This document shows, one piece after another, positions 16,048-25,193 of a DNA stretch of 64,000 bases (its first letter is position 1; each line of letters starts with the position of its first letter). The position numbers were made by a program, and so were the translations under genes. The stretch lies in assembly GCF_014203895.1 (NCBI RefSeq), contig NZ_JACHJY010000010.1, positions 62,001-126,000 on the forward strand, read 5' to 3'. This DNA is from Streptomyces nymphaeiformis. GTDB lineage: Bacteria; Actinomycetota; Actinomycetes; Streptomycetales; Streptomycetaceae. The notes under the pieces are model-generated. The model searched no databases, had not been told where the DNA came from, and saw only the letters and a program-made list of their open reading frames with translations.

Positions 16048-16951
16048 GCCGTACCTCCGTCGCGCCGATCTCGTAACCGAACCATGTGTTGATCGCCAGC
16101 ATCGGTCCGTTGCCGGCGTCGTTGCTCGTGAACGCCTCCACGCAGCCCGCGGCCCTCGCCCGGTGCAGCGAGGCGGTCTTGGCCAGCTTCGCGAGCCCCC
16201 GGCCCCGGTACGCCGGCGCGGTGCCGGTCATCCCGGAGCAGTACCGCCCCAGACCGTCCGTCTGCGCCGCGCTGAACGCCGCCGGCACCCCGTCCACCAC
16301 CACGACCGTCGTCAGCGCCCGGTCGAGGTGCGGGTGCTCCCAGGTGGTCTCCCGCCAGTGCGCGTAGTCGTCCAGCTCCGCGCCGACGTCCCCCGGCTCG
16401 TCCGCCGTCGTCACCGCGTCGAGTTCGAACAGCGGCCGGGGATCGGCCGCGAAGTCCTCGGCCGTACGCAGCTCGACACCGGTCGGCGGGTCCTGGAGCG
16501 GCGGCAGCGCGGCCCGTGCCAGGTCGAGCCGCAGGAAGTGGGCGGAGCGGCTGGGGGAGTAGCCCCGCCGCCCGGCCCAGGCCCGGTCCTCCGGCGTGTC
16601 CAGGACCCAGCTGTACAGCGTCCGCGCGCCCCGCTCCTCCAGGTGCTCCTCGGCGGCGCGAAGCAGCAGCGTCCCGGCGCCCCGCCCCAGGTGCGCGGGG
16701 TCCACGTACACGTTGACGGAGCCGATTCCGGGCTCCGGGGCGTCATGGGCGATCCTCAGCTGCGCCGTCCCGATGATCGTGCCGTCACCGCTCACGGCGA
16801 CCAGCGGGCGGGCGTGGCTGTCGGGATGGGCGTGCGCCCAGTCGTACGCGACCTGCTCGGCGGTCGCGAGCATGAAGGGGAGCACCGCCCGGCGGACCCG
16901 GGCGAAGCCCTCGGCGTCCGGGGGCCGTACATCACGGACGATCACAGTCAT
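16028..16951 (-). CDS. GNAT family N-acetyltransferase, two-domain
   Basis: A 307-aa protein with two GNAT repeats. The first carries VNVYVDPAHLGRGAGTLLLRAAEEH (acetyl-CoA loop), the second MTGTAPAYRGRGLAKLAKTASLHRARA, with NTWFGYEIG near the end. Such tandem GNATs modify small amines or peptides; the substrate cannot be read. The ATG at 16951 (MTVIVRDVRPPD) is preferred; the longer frame extends into the divergent promoter. It precedes and overlaps DUF402 in an operon, and is divergent from a GntR gene 74 bp away. Confidence 0.88.
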   Translation of the reverse strand: MTVIVRDVRPPDAEGFARVRRAVLPFMLATAEQVAYDWAHAHPDSHARPLVAVSGDGTIIGTAQLRIAHDAPEPGIGSVNVYVDPAHLGRGAGTLLLRAAEEHLEERGARTLYSWVLDTPEDRAWAGRRGYSPSRSAHFLRLDLARAALPPLQDPPTGVELRTAEDFAADPRPLFELDAVTTADEPGDVGAELDDYAHWRETTWEHPHLDRALTTVVVVDGVPAAFSAAQTDGLGRYCSGMTGTAPAYRGRGLAKLAKTASLHRARAAGCVEAFTSNDAGNGPMLAINTWFGYEIGATEVRHVRTIG

Positions 16952-17025
16952 GTGGTGGCACGCTACGGGCGCGGGACGCACCACCGCCTCCCATTTTCCG
17001 GTGGGGTGGGGGCAGAATCGGCGGG

Positions 17026-17400
17026 GTGACACTCACCATCGCCGTGGACCACGGATCCACCACCGCTCCTTACGAACAACTGCGTGCCCAGATCTCGGAG
17101 CGGGCCCGGTCGGGCAGACTGCCGGTCGGATACAAGCTGCCGACGGTACGGGGGCTCGCGGAGCAGCTCGGCCTCGCCGCGAATACGGTCGCCAAGGCGT
17201 ACAAGGCCCTGGAGGCGGACGGGGTCATCGAGACGCGCGGGCGGCACGGCACCTTCGTCGCCGCCGCCGGCGACGCGGCGACCCGCCGGGCCGCCACCGC
17301 CGCCGCCCAGTACGCCGAGGAGGCCCGCCGCCTGGGACTCACCCGCGAGGCCGCGGAAGCGGCGCTGAACGAGGCCTTGCGGGCGGCGTACGACGACTGA
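17026..17400 (+). CDS. Short GntR-family regulator (YtrA type)
   Basis: A 124-aa repressor. The N-terminal winged helix is complete (PYEQLRAQISERARSGRLPVGYKLPTVRGLAEQLGLAANTVAKAYKALEADG). The C-terminus is only about 45 residues and forms one or two helices for dimerisation, as in the YtrA subfamily, with no effector-binding UTRA or FCD domain. These regulators usually control adjacent ABC or membrane genes; here the neighbours are a divergent GNAT and a repeat array. GTG start. Confidence 0.9.
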   Translation: MTLTIAVDHGSTTAPYEQLRAQISERARSGRLPVGYKLPTVRGLAEQLGLAANTVAKAYKALEADGVIETRGRHGTFVAAAGDAATRRAATAAAQYAEEARRLGLTREAAEAALNEALRAAYDD

Positions 17401-17402
17401 CG

Positions 17403-17479
17403 GGTCGGTACGTACGACGGCCGGCGGGGGTCGGTACGTACGACGGCCGGCGGGGTCGGTACGTACGACGGCCGGCGGG
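17403..17479. repeat. Three tandem 25-26 bp repeats
   Basis: Three near-perfect copies (17403-17428, 17429-17454, 17455-17479) of a unit reading GGTCGGTACGTACGACGGCC then GGCGGG. Each contains the palindrome GTACGTAC and a CGGCCG core. Degenerate CGTCCGTACGGGCC-like copies follow to about 17550. The array fills the gap between two convergent genes. It could be a regulatory array, a terminator region or a replication-slippage product. Confidence 0.85.
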
Positions 17480-17551
17480 TTCGTACGGGCCGGTGCGTGA
17501 AGCCGACGCGTCCGTACGGGCCGGGGTACGAGGCCCACGCGTCCGTACCCG

Positions 17552-18652
17552 CTACAGGTACAGCCCCGCTCCCGCCGTGCGGGGCTCCGGGAGGTCCGCC
17601 GAGGGCGTGCCGCGGCGCAGCGCGAACAGCTCCGCCAGCGTCGCGCCCTCGCGCGGCACGTCCTCCTCGCGGCCGAGCCACTCCACCGACTCGGCCCGGC
17701 TCAGCGGCCCGACCTCGATGCGGGCCAGGCAGCGGCCCGGCCGCACCACGGCCGGATGCAGCCGCTCCAGGTCCTCGTTGGTGGTGACGCCGACCAGGAC
17801 GTTGCGCCCCTGGCCGAGCAGCCCGTCCGTGAGGTTGAGCAGCCGTGACAGGGCCTGCCCCGCCGTGTGCTTCGCGCCGCCCCGGATCAGCTCGTCGCAG
17901 TCCTCCAGGAGCAGCAGCCGCCAGCGCTCCTTCGACGTGCCGTCGTCCTCGCCGATGGCGATGTCCATCAGATAGCCGATGTCGTTGAAGAGCCGCTCCG
18001 GGTCGAGCACGCAGTCCACCTGGCACCAGTCCTGCCACGCCCGGGCCAGCGTCCGCAGCGCCGAGGTCTTTCCGGTGCCCGGCGGGCCGTGCAGCAGCAG
18101 GAGCCGACCCGTGACGTCCTCCGGGGTGACCTTCATCAGGCGGTCCATCGCATCGGCCACCGGGGCGGAGTAGTTGGGCCGGACCTCCTCCCAGGTCCCG
18201 GCGCTGATCGCCCGGGTCATGCGACGCGGACCGCGCTGCGGGGCCACGTACCAGAAGCCCATCGTCACGTCGTCGGGCTCGGGCTCCGGCTCGTCCTTCG
18301 CCCCGTCCGTGGCCTCGGCGAGGATCCGCTTCGCCAGCTCCGGGTCGGTCGCGGTGACGGTCACGTCCGCGCGCCGGTTCCAGCGGGAGGAGAGGATCGT
18401 CCAGCCCTCGCCCTCGGCGAGCACCGAGCTGCGGTCGTCGTCCTTCGCGGCCCGCAGCACCCGCGCCCCTTCCGGGAGCAGCGTCGCGTCGGGCTTCGCC
18501 CGGTCCAGGGTGGTGCTGTGCGCGTGCGGCTGCTGGCCGGTCGCGAAGCGGTCGAGGAACAGCGCGTCCAGGACGTCGCCCGGCGAGTCGCTGTCGTCGA
18601 GGTTGACGATGACGGGCAGCGTGGCGGGCGGTACGGACGGGGTGTCAGACAT
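17552..18652 (-). CDS. AAA-family ATPase (DUF5925-type N-terminus)
   Basis: A 366-aa cytosolic protein. The first 180 residues form an alpha/beta domain of the DUF5925 kind. The ATPase core follows: Walker A GPPGTGKT at 189-196, Walker B LLLLEDCDE, sensor region VGVTTNEDLERLHPAVVRPGR with the arginine finger, as in classic AAA proteins. Start set at the ATG of MSDTPSV (18652). It stands alone, divergent from the GDSL lipase. The remodelled target is unknown. The family is widespread in Streptomyces. Confidence 0.85.
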   Translation of the reverse strand: MSDTPSVPPATLPVIVNLDDSDSPGDVLDALFLDRFATGQQPHAHSTTLDRAKPDATLLPEGARVLRAAKDDDRSSVLAEGEGWTILSSRWNRRADVTVTATDPELAKRILAEATDGAKDEPEPEPDDVTMGFWYVAPQRGPRRMTRAISAGTWEEVRPNYSAPVADAMDRLMKVTPEDVTGRLLLLHGPPGTGKTSALRTLARAWQDWCQVDCVLDPERLFNDIGYLMDIAIGEDDGTSKERWRLLLLEDCDELIRGGAKHTAGQALSRLLNLTDGLLGQGRNVLVGVTTNEDLERLHPAVVRPGRCLARIEVGPLSRAESVEWLGREEDVPREGATLAELFALRRGTPSADLPEPRTAGAGLYL

Positions 18653-18784
18653 GCGCCCATGATCGGACAACCGCACGGGCCGCGCACCGGGTTTTGCGGT
18701 CGGAGGGAGCGGAGGATCCGCTTCCTGAAGTGGCCGGATCTCGACGGTTCCTGACGGAGGCTCGCATCACTCCTGTCCCCACTT

Positions 18785-18834
18785 TTGACATGAACACTTC
18801 CGGTCCGGTCGATCCGATGCTACTACCTGGTAGC
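18785..18834 (+). promoter_or_regulatory. Lipase promoter region with GCTAC-N6-GTAGC dyad
   Basis: TTGACA at 18785-18790 is a good -35 match; the -10 is less clear. The dyad GCTAC-tacctg-GTAGC at 18819-18834, which also contains the tighter palindrome CTACCTGGTAG, lies 27 bp before the ATG. The same core and spacing is found upstream of the lipase at 9303. Confidence 0.55.
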
Positions 18835-18861
18835 GCAGAGATCCTGCTACAGGGAGGTTCC

Positions 18862-19668
18862 ATGAGACTGACCCGTTTTGCCGCCCTTTCGTCCTCGCTC
18901 CTCCTCGGCGCCGTCCTCGCCCTCACCGGGGCGGGCGCGGCCCAGGCCGCCGAAACCGCCGCGCTCGACTACGTGGCCCTGGGGGACTCGTACTCCTCCG
19001 GTGTCGGCTCAGGGAGTTACGACAGCGCCAGCGGCGACTGCAAGCGCTCCACGAAGGCGTATCCGGTCCTGTGGAAGAACGCGAACGCCCCCTCCTCGTT
19101 CGCCTTCACCGCCTGCTCGGGCGCCCGAACGGGTGATGTGACCGCGAATCAGCTCGGGCCCCTCTCGGCCGCCACCGACCTGGTCTCCGTCACGATCGGG
19201 GGAAATGACGCCGGTTTCGCCGACGTCATGACGACCTGTGTGCTCCAGTCCGAGGCCACGTGCATCAACCGCGTGAATCAAGCCAAGGCCTATGTGGACT
19301 CCACGCTCCCCGGCAACCTCGACTCCGTCTACAACGCCATCCGGAGCAAGGCGCCCGCCGCCCACGTGGTCGTCCTCGGCTACCCGCGCTTCTACCAGCT
19401 GAGCGGCAGCTGCATCGCCGGGCTGAGCGAGAACGAGCGCAGCGCCATCAATGGCGCCTCCGACTACCTCAACGCGGCCGTCGCCAAGCGTGCGGCCGAC
19501 CACGGCTTCACCTTCGCGAGCGTCGTCCCCGCCTTCACGGGCCACGAGATCTGTTCGAGCTCGTCCTGGCTGCACAGCGTCAACTGGCTCAACATCGGCG
19601 AGTCGTACCACCCGACCGCCGCGGGTCAGTCCGGCGGCTACCTGCCCTCCTTCAACGGGGCTCTGTAG
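18862..19668 (+). CDS. Secreted SGNH/GDSL lipase
   Basis: Exported esterase of 268 aa. Signal peptide cleaved after AQA (about 28). Block I is VALGDSYSSGVG with Ser43, block III TIGGNDAGF supplies the Gly/Asn oxyanion pair, and block V SYHPTAAG supplies the catalytic His. Six cysteines fit the three disulfides of the Streptomyces lipase/phospholipase group. GGGAGG precedes the ATG. The 3' end overlaps the convergent kinase-like gene by 17 bp. Confidence 0.93.
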   Translation: MRLTRFAALSSSLLLGAVLALTGAGAAQAAETAALDYVALGDSYSSGVGSGSYDSASGDCKRSTKAYPVLWKNANAPSSFAFTACSGARTGDVTANQLGPLSAATDLVSVTIGGNDAGFADVMTTCVLQSEATCINRVNQAKAYVDSTLPGNLDSVYNAIRSKAPAAHVVVLGYPRFYQLSGSCIAGLSENERSAINGASDYLNAAVAKRAADHGFTFASVVPAFTGHEICSSSSWLHSVNWLNIGESYHPTAAGQSGGYLPSFNGAL

Positions 19669-20599
19669 CCGTCCCCTTGCCGGGCTCGGACGGAGCGGTG
19701 CTCGTGACGCCGCCCGGCCCGGGCCCGGTGCCCGGCCCGTCGTCCCGTACCGCCTGATAGGTCAGCGCACCCGCGATCAGCAGCGCCCCGACGATCCCGG
19801 CCACCAGGACGGGCAGACGGCGGGGTGCCGCCCGTGGCGGCCGCGCCGGCTGCTGTGCCGACGAGGTCCCGGCCCGTGCCTCGCTGTCGTCGTCGCCGCG
19901 GTTGGTCCGGGGAGGCGTCGAGGCCGCCGGCGCCGCCTCCGTCCTCGGCGTGCCGCCCGCGGCCAGCCGGCTCAGCTCGCGCTCGGCCTGATCTGCCGTC
20001 ACGGTGAGGCCCTCGTCCGCCAACCGGTCGATCAGCGCGCCCAGCGGCCCGGGCCGGCCGTCCGTCACCGTCCCCAGGAGCGTCCCGAGGGCGCGCAGAT
20101 CCGCCTCCGGGCCCGTGGGGTCGTCGGGAGCGCCACCGAAGCCGGTGACGACGACCCGCCCGTCGTTCGCCAGCAGCACCTGCTCGGGCCGTACGCCCCG
20201 GTGCGGCACGCCCGCCTCCCGGGCGGCCCGCAGGCCCGCGAGGACCTCGGCGCCGACGCGCGCGGCCTCGCGCGAGGGCAGCGGACCGTCCGCGTCGACC
20301 GTCTCGGCGAGGGTGAGGCCGCGGACCAGCTCCATGACGACCCACGGCCGGCCGTCCTCCGTGGCCACGCCGAGGACCCGTACGACAGAGGGGTGGGAGA
20401 TCCGCGCGGCGGCCCGCGCCTCGCGCTCCCGCCGCGCGTACAGCAGGGGGACCTCGTCCGCCGGCAGCCCGGCGGGGGCGCGGAACTCCTTGAGCGCCAC
20501 CTCGTGGCGGTCCGTCTCGTCCAGGGCGCGCCAGACGGTGCCCGTCGCCCCCTCGGCGAGAACGTCGAGCAGCCGGTAACGACCCGCGATCACCGTCAT
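19652..20599 (-). CDS. Membrane-anchored Ser/Thr protein pseudokinase
   Basis: A 315-aa protein with an N-terminal kinase fold, a single membrane helix (PVLVAGIVGALLIAGALTY, about 255-275) and a short Thr/Pro/Gly-rich extracytoplasmic tail. The glycine loop (LAEGATGTVW) and Lys37 (VALKEF) remain. The catalytic loop reads HRGVRPEQ (133-140) instead of HRDxKPEN, and the metal-binding DFG reads GFG (153-155). Both essential aspartates and the Asn are therefore absent, so phosphotransfer is not expected; ATP binding or scaffolding is more likely. Start at ATG 20599 (MTVIAGRY). No paired active kinase is adjacent. Confidence 0.88.
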   Translation of the reverse strand: MTVIAGRYRLLDVLAEGATGTVWRALDETDRHEVALKEFRAPAGLPADEVPLLYARREREARAAARISHPSVVRVLGVATEDGRPWVVMELVRGLTLAETVDADGPLPSREAARVGAEVLAGLRAAREAGVPHRGVRPEQVLLANDGRVVVTGFGGAPDDPTGPEADLRALGTLLGTVTDGRPGPLGALIDRLADEGLTVTADQAERELSRLAAGGTPRTEAAPAASTPPRTNRGDDDSEARAGTSSAQQPARPPRAAPRRLPVLVAGIVGALLIAGALTYQAVRDDGPGTGPGPGGVTSTAPSEPGKGTATEPR

Positions 20600-20911
20600 G
20601 GATCCACGGTAGCCGAGGGGCGTCTCCAAGGCTCCGGTCGCGCGGTGCGCGGGCTCGCGACGATCTTGGTGGTGGAGATCACACCCGTCCTCGTGTCCGT
20701 GGACGGCGGTCCGGAGTGCAGGATGGTTCGTGATGGTTCGGCAGGTGTTCGAGTGCTGTCCAACTCGCCCTGGAATCAGATGGATTCGGACAGTCACCGT
20801 CAACCCCCGTACGAGTGCGGTGAATCCCGCCGGTGGGATACACGGGTGTCACGATGGAGCGATAGGGTTAACCTGCCCGGGCCGGGTGCCCTTGTACGGG
20901 TGGGGAGTGAC
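20600..20911. other. Intergenic region between pseudokinase and small gene
   Basis: 312 bp without a gene. It holds two copies of GATGGTTCG (20722-20730, 20732-20740) and TAGGGT at 20863-20868, a plausible -10 for the small gene about 45 bp downstream. Base composition is slightly less GC-rich than flanking genes. Confidence 0.5.
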
Positions 20912-21184
20912 ATGGAACAGATAGCAATGCGCAGCAGGCCGCGAGTGCCTGCCATCACCTGCGGGAGCAGCGCGACCAGTTCGCGACTCGACCGCCATCT
21001 CGCGGTGCTCGGCGGCCCCGCCGTGCCCCAGCGCGAGGTGGCCGAGGCGACGCTGCTCATGCGGGAACTGACGACGCGTACGCGCGAGGTGCCGGTGCAC
21101 AGCCACCGCAGCCGCAGCGCGCGGGTCTCGCTCTTCGCCCCGCTCCGCCGCCTGCGCCGCTCGCTCTTCGGCACGCGCCACTAG
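20912..21184 (+). CDS. Small basic conserved hypothetical protein
   Basis: A 90-aa protein with no membrane segment. It has a Ser/Thr-rich start (ITCGSSATSSRLDRHLAVLGG), a helical middle (REVAEATLLMRELTTRT) and a strongly basic C-terminus (LRRLRRSLFGTRH). I do not assign a function. GGGGAG lies 6 nt before the ATG and a -10-like TAGGGT is upstream. Codon use has the usual third-position GC bias, which supports it being real. The basic tail might contact nucleic acid or membrane. Confidence 0.7.
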   Translation: MEQIAMRSRPRVPAITCGSSATSSRLDRHLAVLGGPAVPQREVAEATLLMRELTTRTREVPVHSHRSRSARVSLFAPLRRLRRSLFGTRH

Positions 21185-21355
21185 CCCGGACGGCACCGCC
21201 GCCGCCCGTACGACCCCGACCACGACCCCGCCGGACGTGTCCCCGCCCGTCCGGCGCTTCGTCGTGCCCGGGGACTCTCCTGCACCTGGGACCGCTCACG
21301 TGCCCGGGACCTTCCCCGTACCCGGAGCGCCCGCCCCGCTCCCCGGCAGGCGGTG

Positions 21356-22552
21356 TCAGGCGATCACCCCCGCGCCCCGCAGCTCCTTCAGCTCCGCCTC
21401 CGGCACCCCGAGCTCCGTGAGCACCTCGTCCGTGTCCTGGCCGAGGGACGGGATGCGGTCCATCCGGGGCTCCGGCGCGTCCGGGAAGACGATCGGCGGC
21501 AGCAGCGCGCGCAGCGGTCCCACCGGGGACTCCACCTCCCGCCACCGGTCACGGGCCGTCAGCTGCGGGTGATCCGCGAGCTCCGCGACCGAGTTGAGCC
21601 GGGCGCAGGCGACGCCCGCCGCGTCGAGCCGGGCCAGCGCCTCCGCCGCCGTCAGCGGGGCGAGCGCCGCCGCGACCACCGCGTCCGTCGCCGCGCGCCC
21701 CGTCACCCGCGCGGTGTTCGTCGCGAACTCCGGGTCCCCGGCCAGCTCGGGCCGACCGAGGACCTGCTCGGCGAGCCGCCGCCACTCCCGGTCGTTCTGC
21801 ACGGAGAGCAGGACGAGGCCGCCGTCCGCGGTCGGATAGGCGTCGTACGGGGCGATCACCGCGTGCGCGAGCCCCGTGCGCGCCGGGGCCGTGCCCCCGT
21901 GCATCCCGTGGTGCAGCGGATGCCCCATCCACTCGGCCAGCGAGTCGAGCAGGGAGACCTCCACCGGACCGCCCCGGCCGGTCGTGCCGCGCCGGACGAG
22001 GGCCGCGAGGACCCCGGAGAACGCGTACATCCCGGCCGCGATGTCGGCGGCCGGGATCCCGGACTTGACCGGCCGCTCGGGCGTGCCGGTGACCGACACC
22101 AGGCCGGCCTCGCACTGGACGAGCATGTCGTACGCCCGCTTGTGCGCGTACGGTCCCTCCGCGCCGTACCCCGAGACGTCCACCGCGATCAGCCGCGGGT
22201 GCGCCGCGCACAGGGTGGCCGCGTCGAGGCCGAGGCGGGCCGCCGCGCCCTGCGCGAGGTTCTGCACGAAGACGTCGGCGCCCGCCACCATCCGCCGGAC
22301 GAGCGCCAGGCCCCGGGGGTCCTTGAGGTCGACCGCCACCGACTCCTTGCCGCGGTTGCACCACACGAAGTGGGAGGCGAGCCCCTGGGCGGCGGTGTCG
22401 TACCCCCGGGCGAAGTCGCCGCCGTCGGGACGCTCGATCTTGACCACGCGGGCGCCGAGGTCGGCGAGCTGACGGGTGGCGAAGGGCGCGGCGACGGCCT
22501 GCTCGACGGCGACGACCGTGACCCCGGCGAGGGGGAGTGGCTGAGTGCTCAT
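21356..22552 (-). CDS. CaiB/BaiF-type (class III) CoA-transferase
   Basis: A 398-aa CoA transferase moving CoA between carboxylic acids. Family features: VVKIERPDGGDFAR, FVWCNRGKESVAVDLKDPRG, and the catalytic Asp in VEVSLLDSLAEWM. Length is normal. Start taken at the ATG of MSTQPLPLAGV. An in-frame GTG at 22663 overlaps the upstream permease stop as GTGA and would add a VTKP-repeat leader, so that start cannot be excluded. It follows an ABC-2 exporter pair in the same direction, with no obvious metabolic link. Substrate unknown. Confidence 0.88.
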   Translation of the reverse strand: MSTQPLPLAGVTVVAVEQAVAAPFATRQLADLGARVVKIERPDGGDFARGYDTAAQGLASHFVWCNRGKESVAVDLKDPRGLALVRRMVAGADVFVQNLAQGAAARLGLDAATLCAAHPRLIAVDVSGYGAEGPYAHKRAYDMLVQCEAGLVSVTGTPERPVKSGIPAADIAAGMYAFSGVLAALVRRGTTGRGGPVEVSLLDSLAEWMGHPLHHGMHGGTAPARTGLAHAVIAPYDAYPTADGGLVLLSVQNDREWRRLAEQVLGRPELAGDPEFATNTARVTGRAATDAVVAAALAPLTAAEALARLDAAGVACARLNSVAELADHPQLTARDRWREVESPVGPLRALLPPIVFPDAPEPRMDRIPSLGQDTDEVLTELGVPEAELKELRGAGVIA

Positions 22553-22592
22553 GACCGCCCTGCCTACCGTGCCGGGCCGCCCGTTGTCACCA

Positions 22593-22668
22593 GGGCCTTC
22601 GTCACCCGGGCCGCTGCCGGTCGCCACGGGCTTCGTCACCCTGGCCGCCGCGGGCTTCGTCACCCCCG
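22593..22668. repeat. Three imperfect copies of GGGCTTCGTCACCC
   Basis: Copies at 22593-22614, 22628-22649 and 22652-22668, sharing GGGC(C)TTCGTCACCC; the first two also share GGCCGC downstream. On the minus strand they read Val-Thr-Lys-Pro in frame with the CoA-transferase gene. They lie across the junction of that gene and the permease gene. Confidence 0.7.
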
Positions 22669-23432
22669 TGCGTACCTCCGCACCGCGAGCGGCGCGAAGA
22701 CGGCGACGAGGCCGAGGGACCAGAGCAGCGCGCCCGCGACCGGATGGGCCACCGGCCAGGCCGCGTCCGTGGGGATCGGAGCGTTGCCGAAGAGGTCCCG
22801 CACCGCCGTGGTGACCGCCGAGATGGGGTTCCACTCGGCGATCGTCCGCAGCCAGCCGGGCATGCCGTCGGTGGGGATGTACGCGTTGGAGAGCAGCGGC
22901 AGCATGAAGGTCGCGCTGCCCAGCTGTCCGGCCGCCTCCTCGCTCTTCGAGGCCAGGCCGAGCAGGATGCCGACCCAGGTCGTCGCGAAGCGGAAGAGGA
23001 GCAGCAGGCCGAAGGCGCCCAGGGCCTCGGGGAGCGTGCCGTCGATCCGCCAGCCCATGGCGAGGCCGACCAGGATCAGCGGGACCGTGCCGACGGCGCT
23101 CGCGAGCAGGTCGGCGAGGGCTTGGCCGAGGGGGACGGCGGCGCGGCTCACCGGCATGGTGCGGAAGCGGTCCATGACGCCCCGGTGCGAGTCCTGCGCG
23201 GCCTGGAACATGCCCGTCATCAGGCCGCCCGCCGCCGTCGCGACGAGCATGCCGGGCACCAGGAAGGCCCGGTACTCGGCCCCGGGGGCGGCGAGCGCGC
23301 TGCCGAAGACGTACCCGAAGAAGAGCAGGAAGACGATCGGCATCGTCTGGGTCATGACCGTGATCGCGGGCGCGTGCCTGATCCGCTGGAGGTGGCGGCC
23401 GAGGACGGCGGTCCCGTCGTGCACGAGGGCGC

Positions 23433-23436
<4 letters not shown>
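22660..23436 (-). CDS. ABC-2 type exporter permease (DrrB-like)
   Basis: Six-helix permease of 258 aa. It contains the ABC-2 motif region MPVSRAAVPLGQALADL and SNAYIPTDGMPGWLRTIAEWNPISAVTTAVRDLFG, characteristic of daunorubicin-resistance DrrB relatives. The GTG start at 23436 overlaps the stop of the ATPase gene (GTGA). It pairs with that ATPase to export a drug-like or lipid substrate; the divergent TetR points to toxin-induced expression. Confidence 0.92.
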
Positions 23437-24371
<935 letters not shown>

Positions 24372-24388
24372 GGCGTGACCATACCCCA

Positions 24389-24407
24389 TTACGTACGGCG
24401 TACGTAA
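24389..24407. promoter_or_regulatory. TetR operator, perfect 19-bp palindrome
   Basis: TTACGTAC-GGC-GTACGTAA: perfect 8-bp arms around 3 bp, centred between the divergent exporter and tetR genes. Classic operator for a local TetR repressor controlling both directions. Confidence 0.8.
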
Positions 24408-24434
24408 CTACGATGGTGAGCGAGGTGATGATCC

Positions 24435-25193
24435 ATGGCGGGCCGAGCGGCCGTACCGGAAGTGATCTGGGCGCGGCCCGAGCGCACGGGGCGCGGCCCG
24501 AAACCGGCGTACAGCCGGCGGGACATCGTGGACGCGGCCGTCCGCATCGCCGACGCGGACGGCATCGACGCGCTCTCCATGCGCCGCGTCGCCGCCGAAC
24601 TCGGCTGCGGCACGATGTCGCTCTACAACTACGTCCCCCGCAAGGAGGACCTGTACGAGCTGATGGTCGACGCGGTCAGCGGCGAGTACGAGCTCCCCGA
24701 GGAGCCCAGTGGCGACTGGCGCGCCGACATGACCGGCATCGCGTACCAGACCCGCGCGATCATGTACCGCCACCCCTGGCTCGCCCGGGTGATGACCACC
24801 GCGTACGGCTACAGCCCCAACGCCCTGCGGTTCCTGGAGTGGTGCCTCGGCTGCCTCGTCCCCCTGGACGCGCCCCCCGGGCTCAAGATGCAGCTGATCG
24901 CCATGGTCAACGGCACGGTCATGGCGACCGTCGCCAACGAGCAGGCCATGGCCGAGCGGGCCCGCGGGCTGCCCTGGTCCGAGGAGGAGGAGCAGGCGGT
25001 GCGCGGTGCCTACCTCATGGGGCAGGTGGCGAGCGGCCGCTACCCGCACCTCGCCGGCCTGCTCGCCGAGGCCCCCGCCGCGCCCGCCGACCCGGAGGAG
25101 ATCTTCGCGCTGATCATCGCCCGGCTGCTCGACTCGTTCGACCCCGGGGCCAAGGGGCAGCCGCTCTCCGGAGAGCCGTTCACAGAAGCATGA
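24435..25193 (+). CDS. TetR/AcrR-family repressor of the ABC exporter
   Basis: A 252-aa repressor. The helix-turn-helix is at about 25-75 (YSRRDIVDAAVRIADADGIDALSMRRVAAELGCGTMSLYNYVPRKEDL), followed by a TetR_C-type ligand domain. It is divergent from the exporter with a perfect palindrome between, so it should repress both and be released by the exported compound. ATG chosen because GATGATCC-rich leader and HTH position fit; no longer frame is better. Its 3' end overlaps the convergent gene by 14 bp. Confidence 0.92.
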   Translation: MAGRAAVPEVIWARPERTGRGPKPAYSRRDIVDAAVRIADADGIDALSMRRVAAELGCGTMSLYNYVPRKEDLYELMVDAVSGEYELPEEPSGDWRADMTGIAYQTRAIMYRHPWLARVMTTAYGYSPNALRFLEWCLGCLVPLDAPPGLKMQLIAMVNGTVMATVANEQAMAERARGLPWSEEEEQAVRGAYLMGQVASGRYPHLAGLLAEAPAAPADPEEIFALIIARLLDSFDPGAKGQPLSGEPFTEA

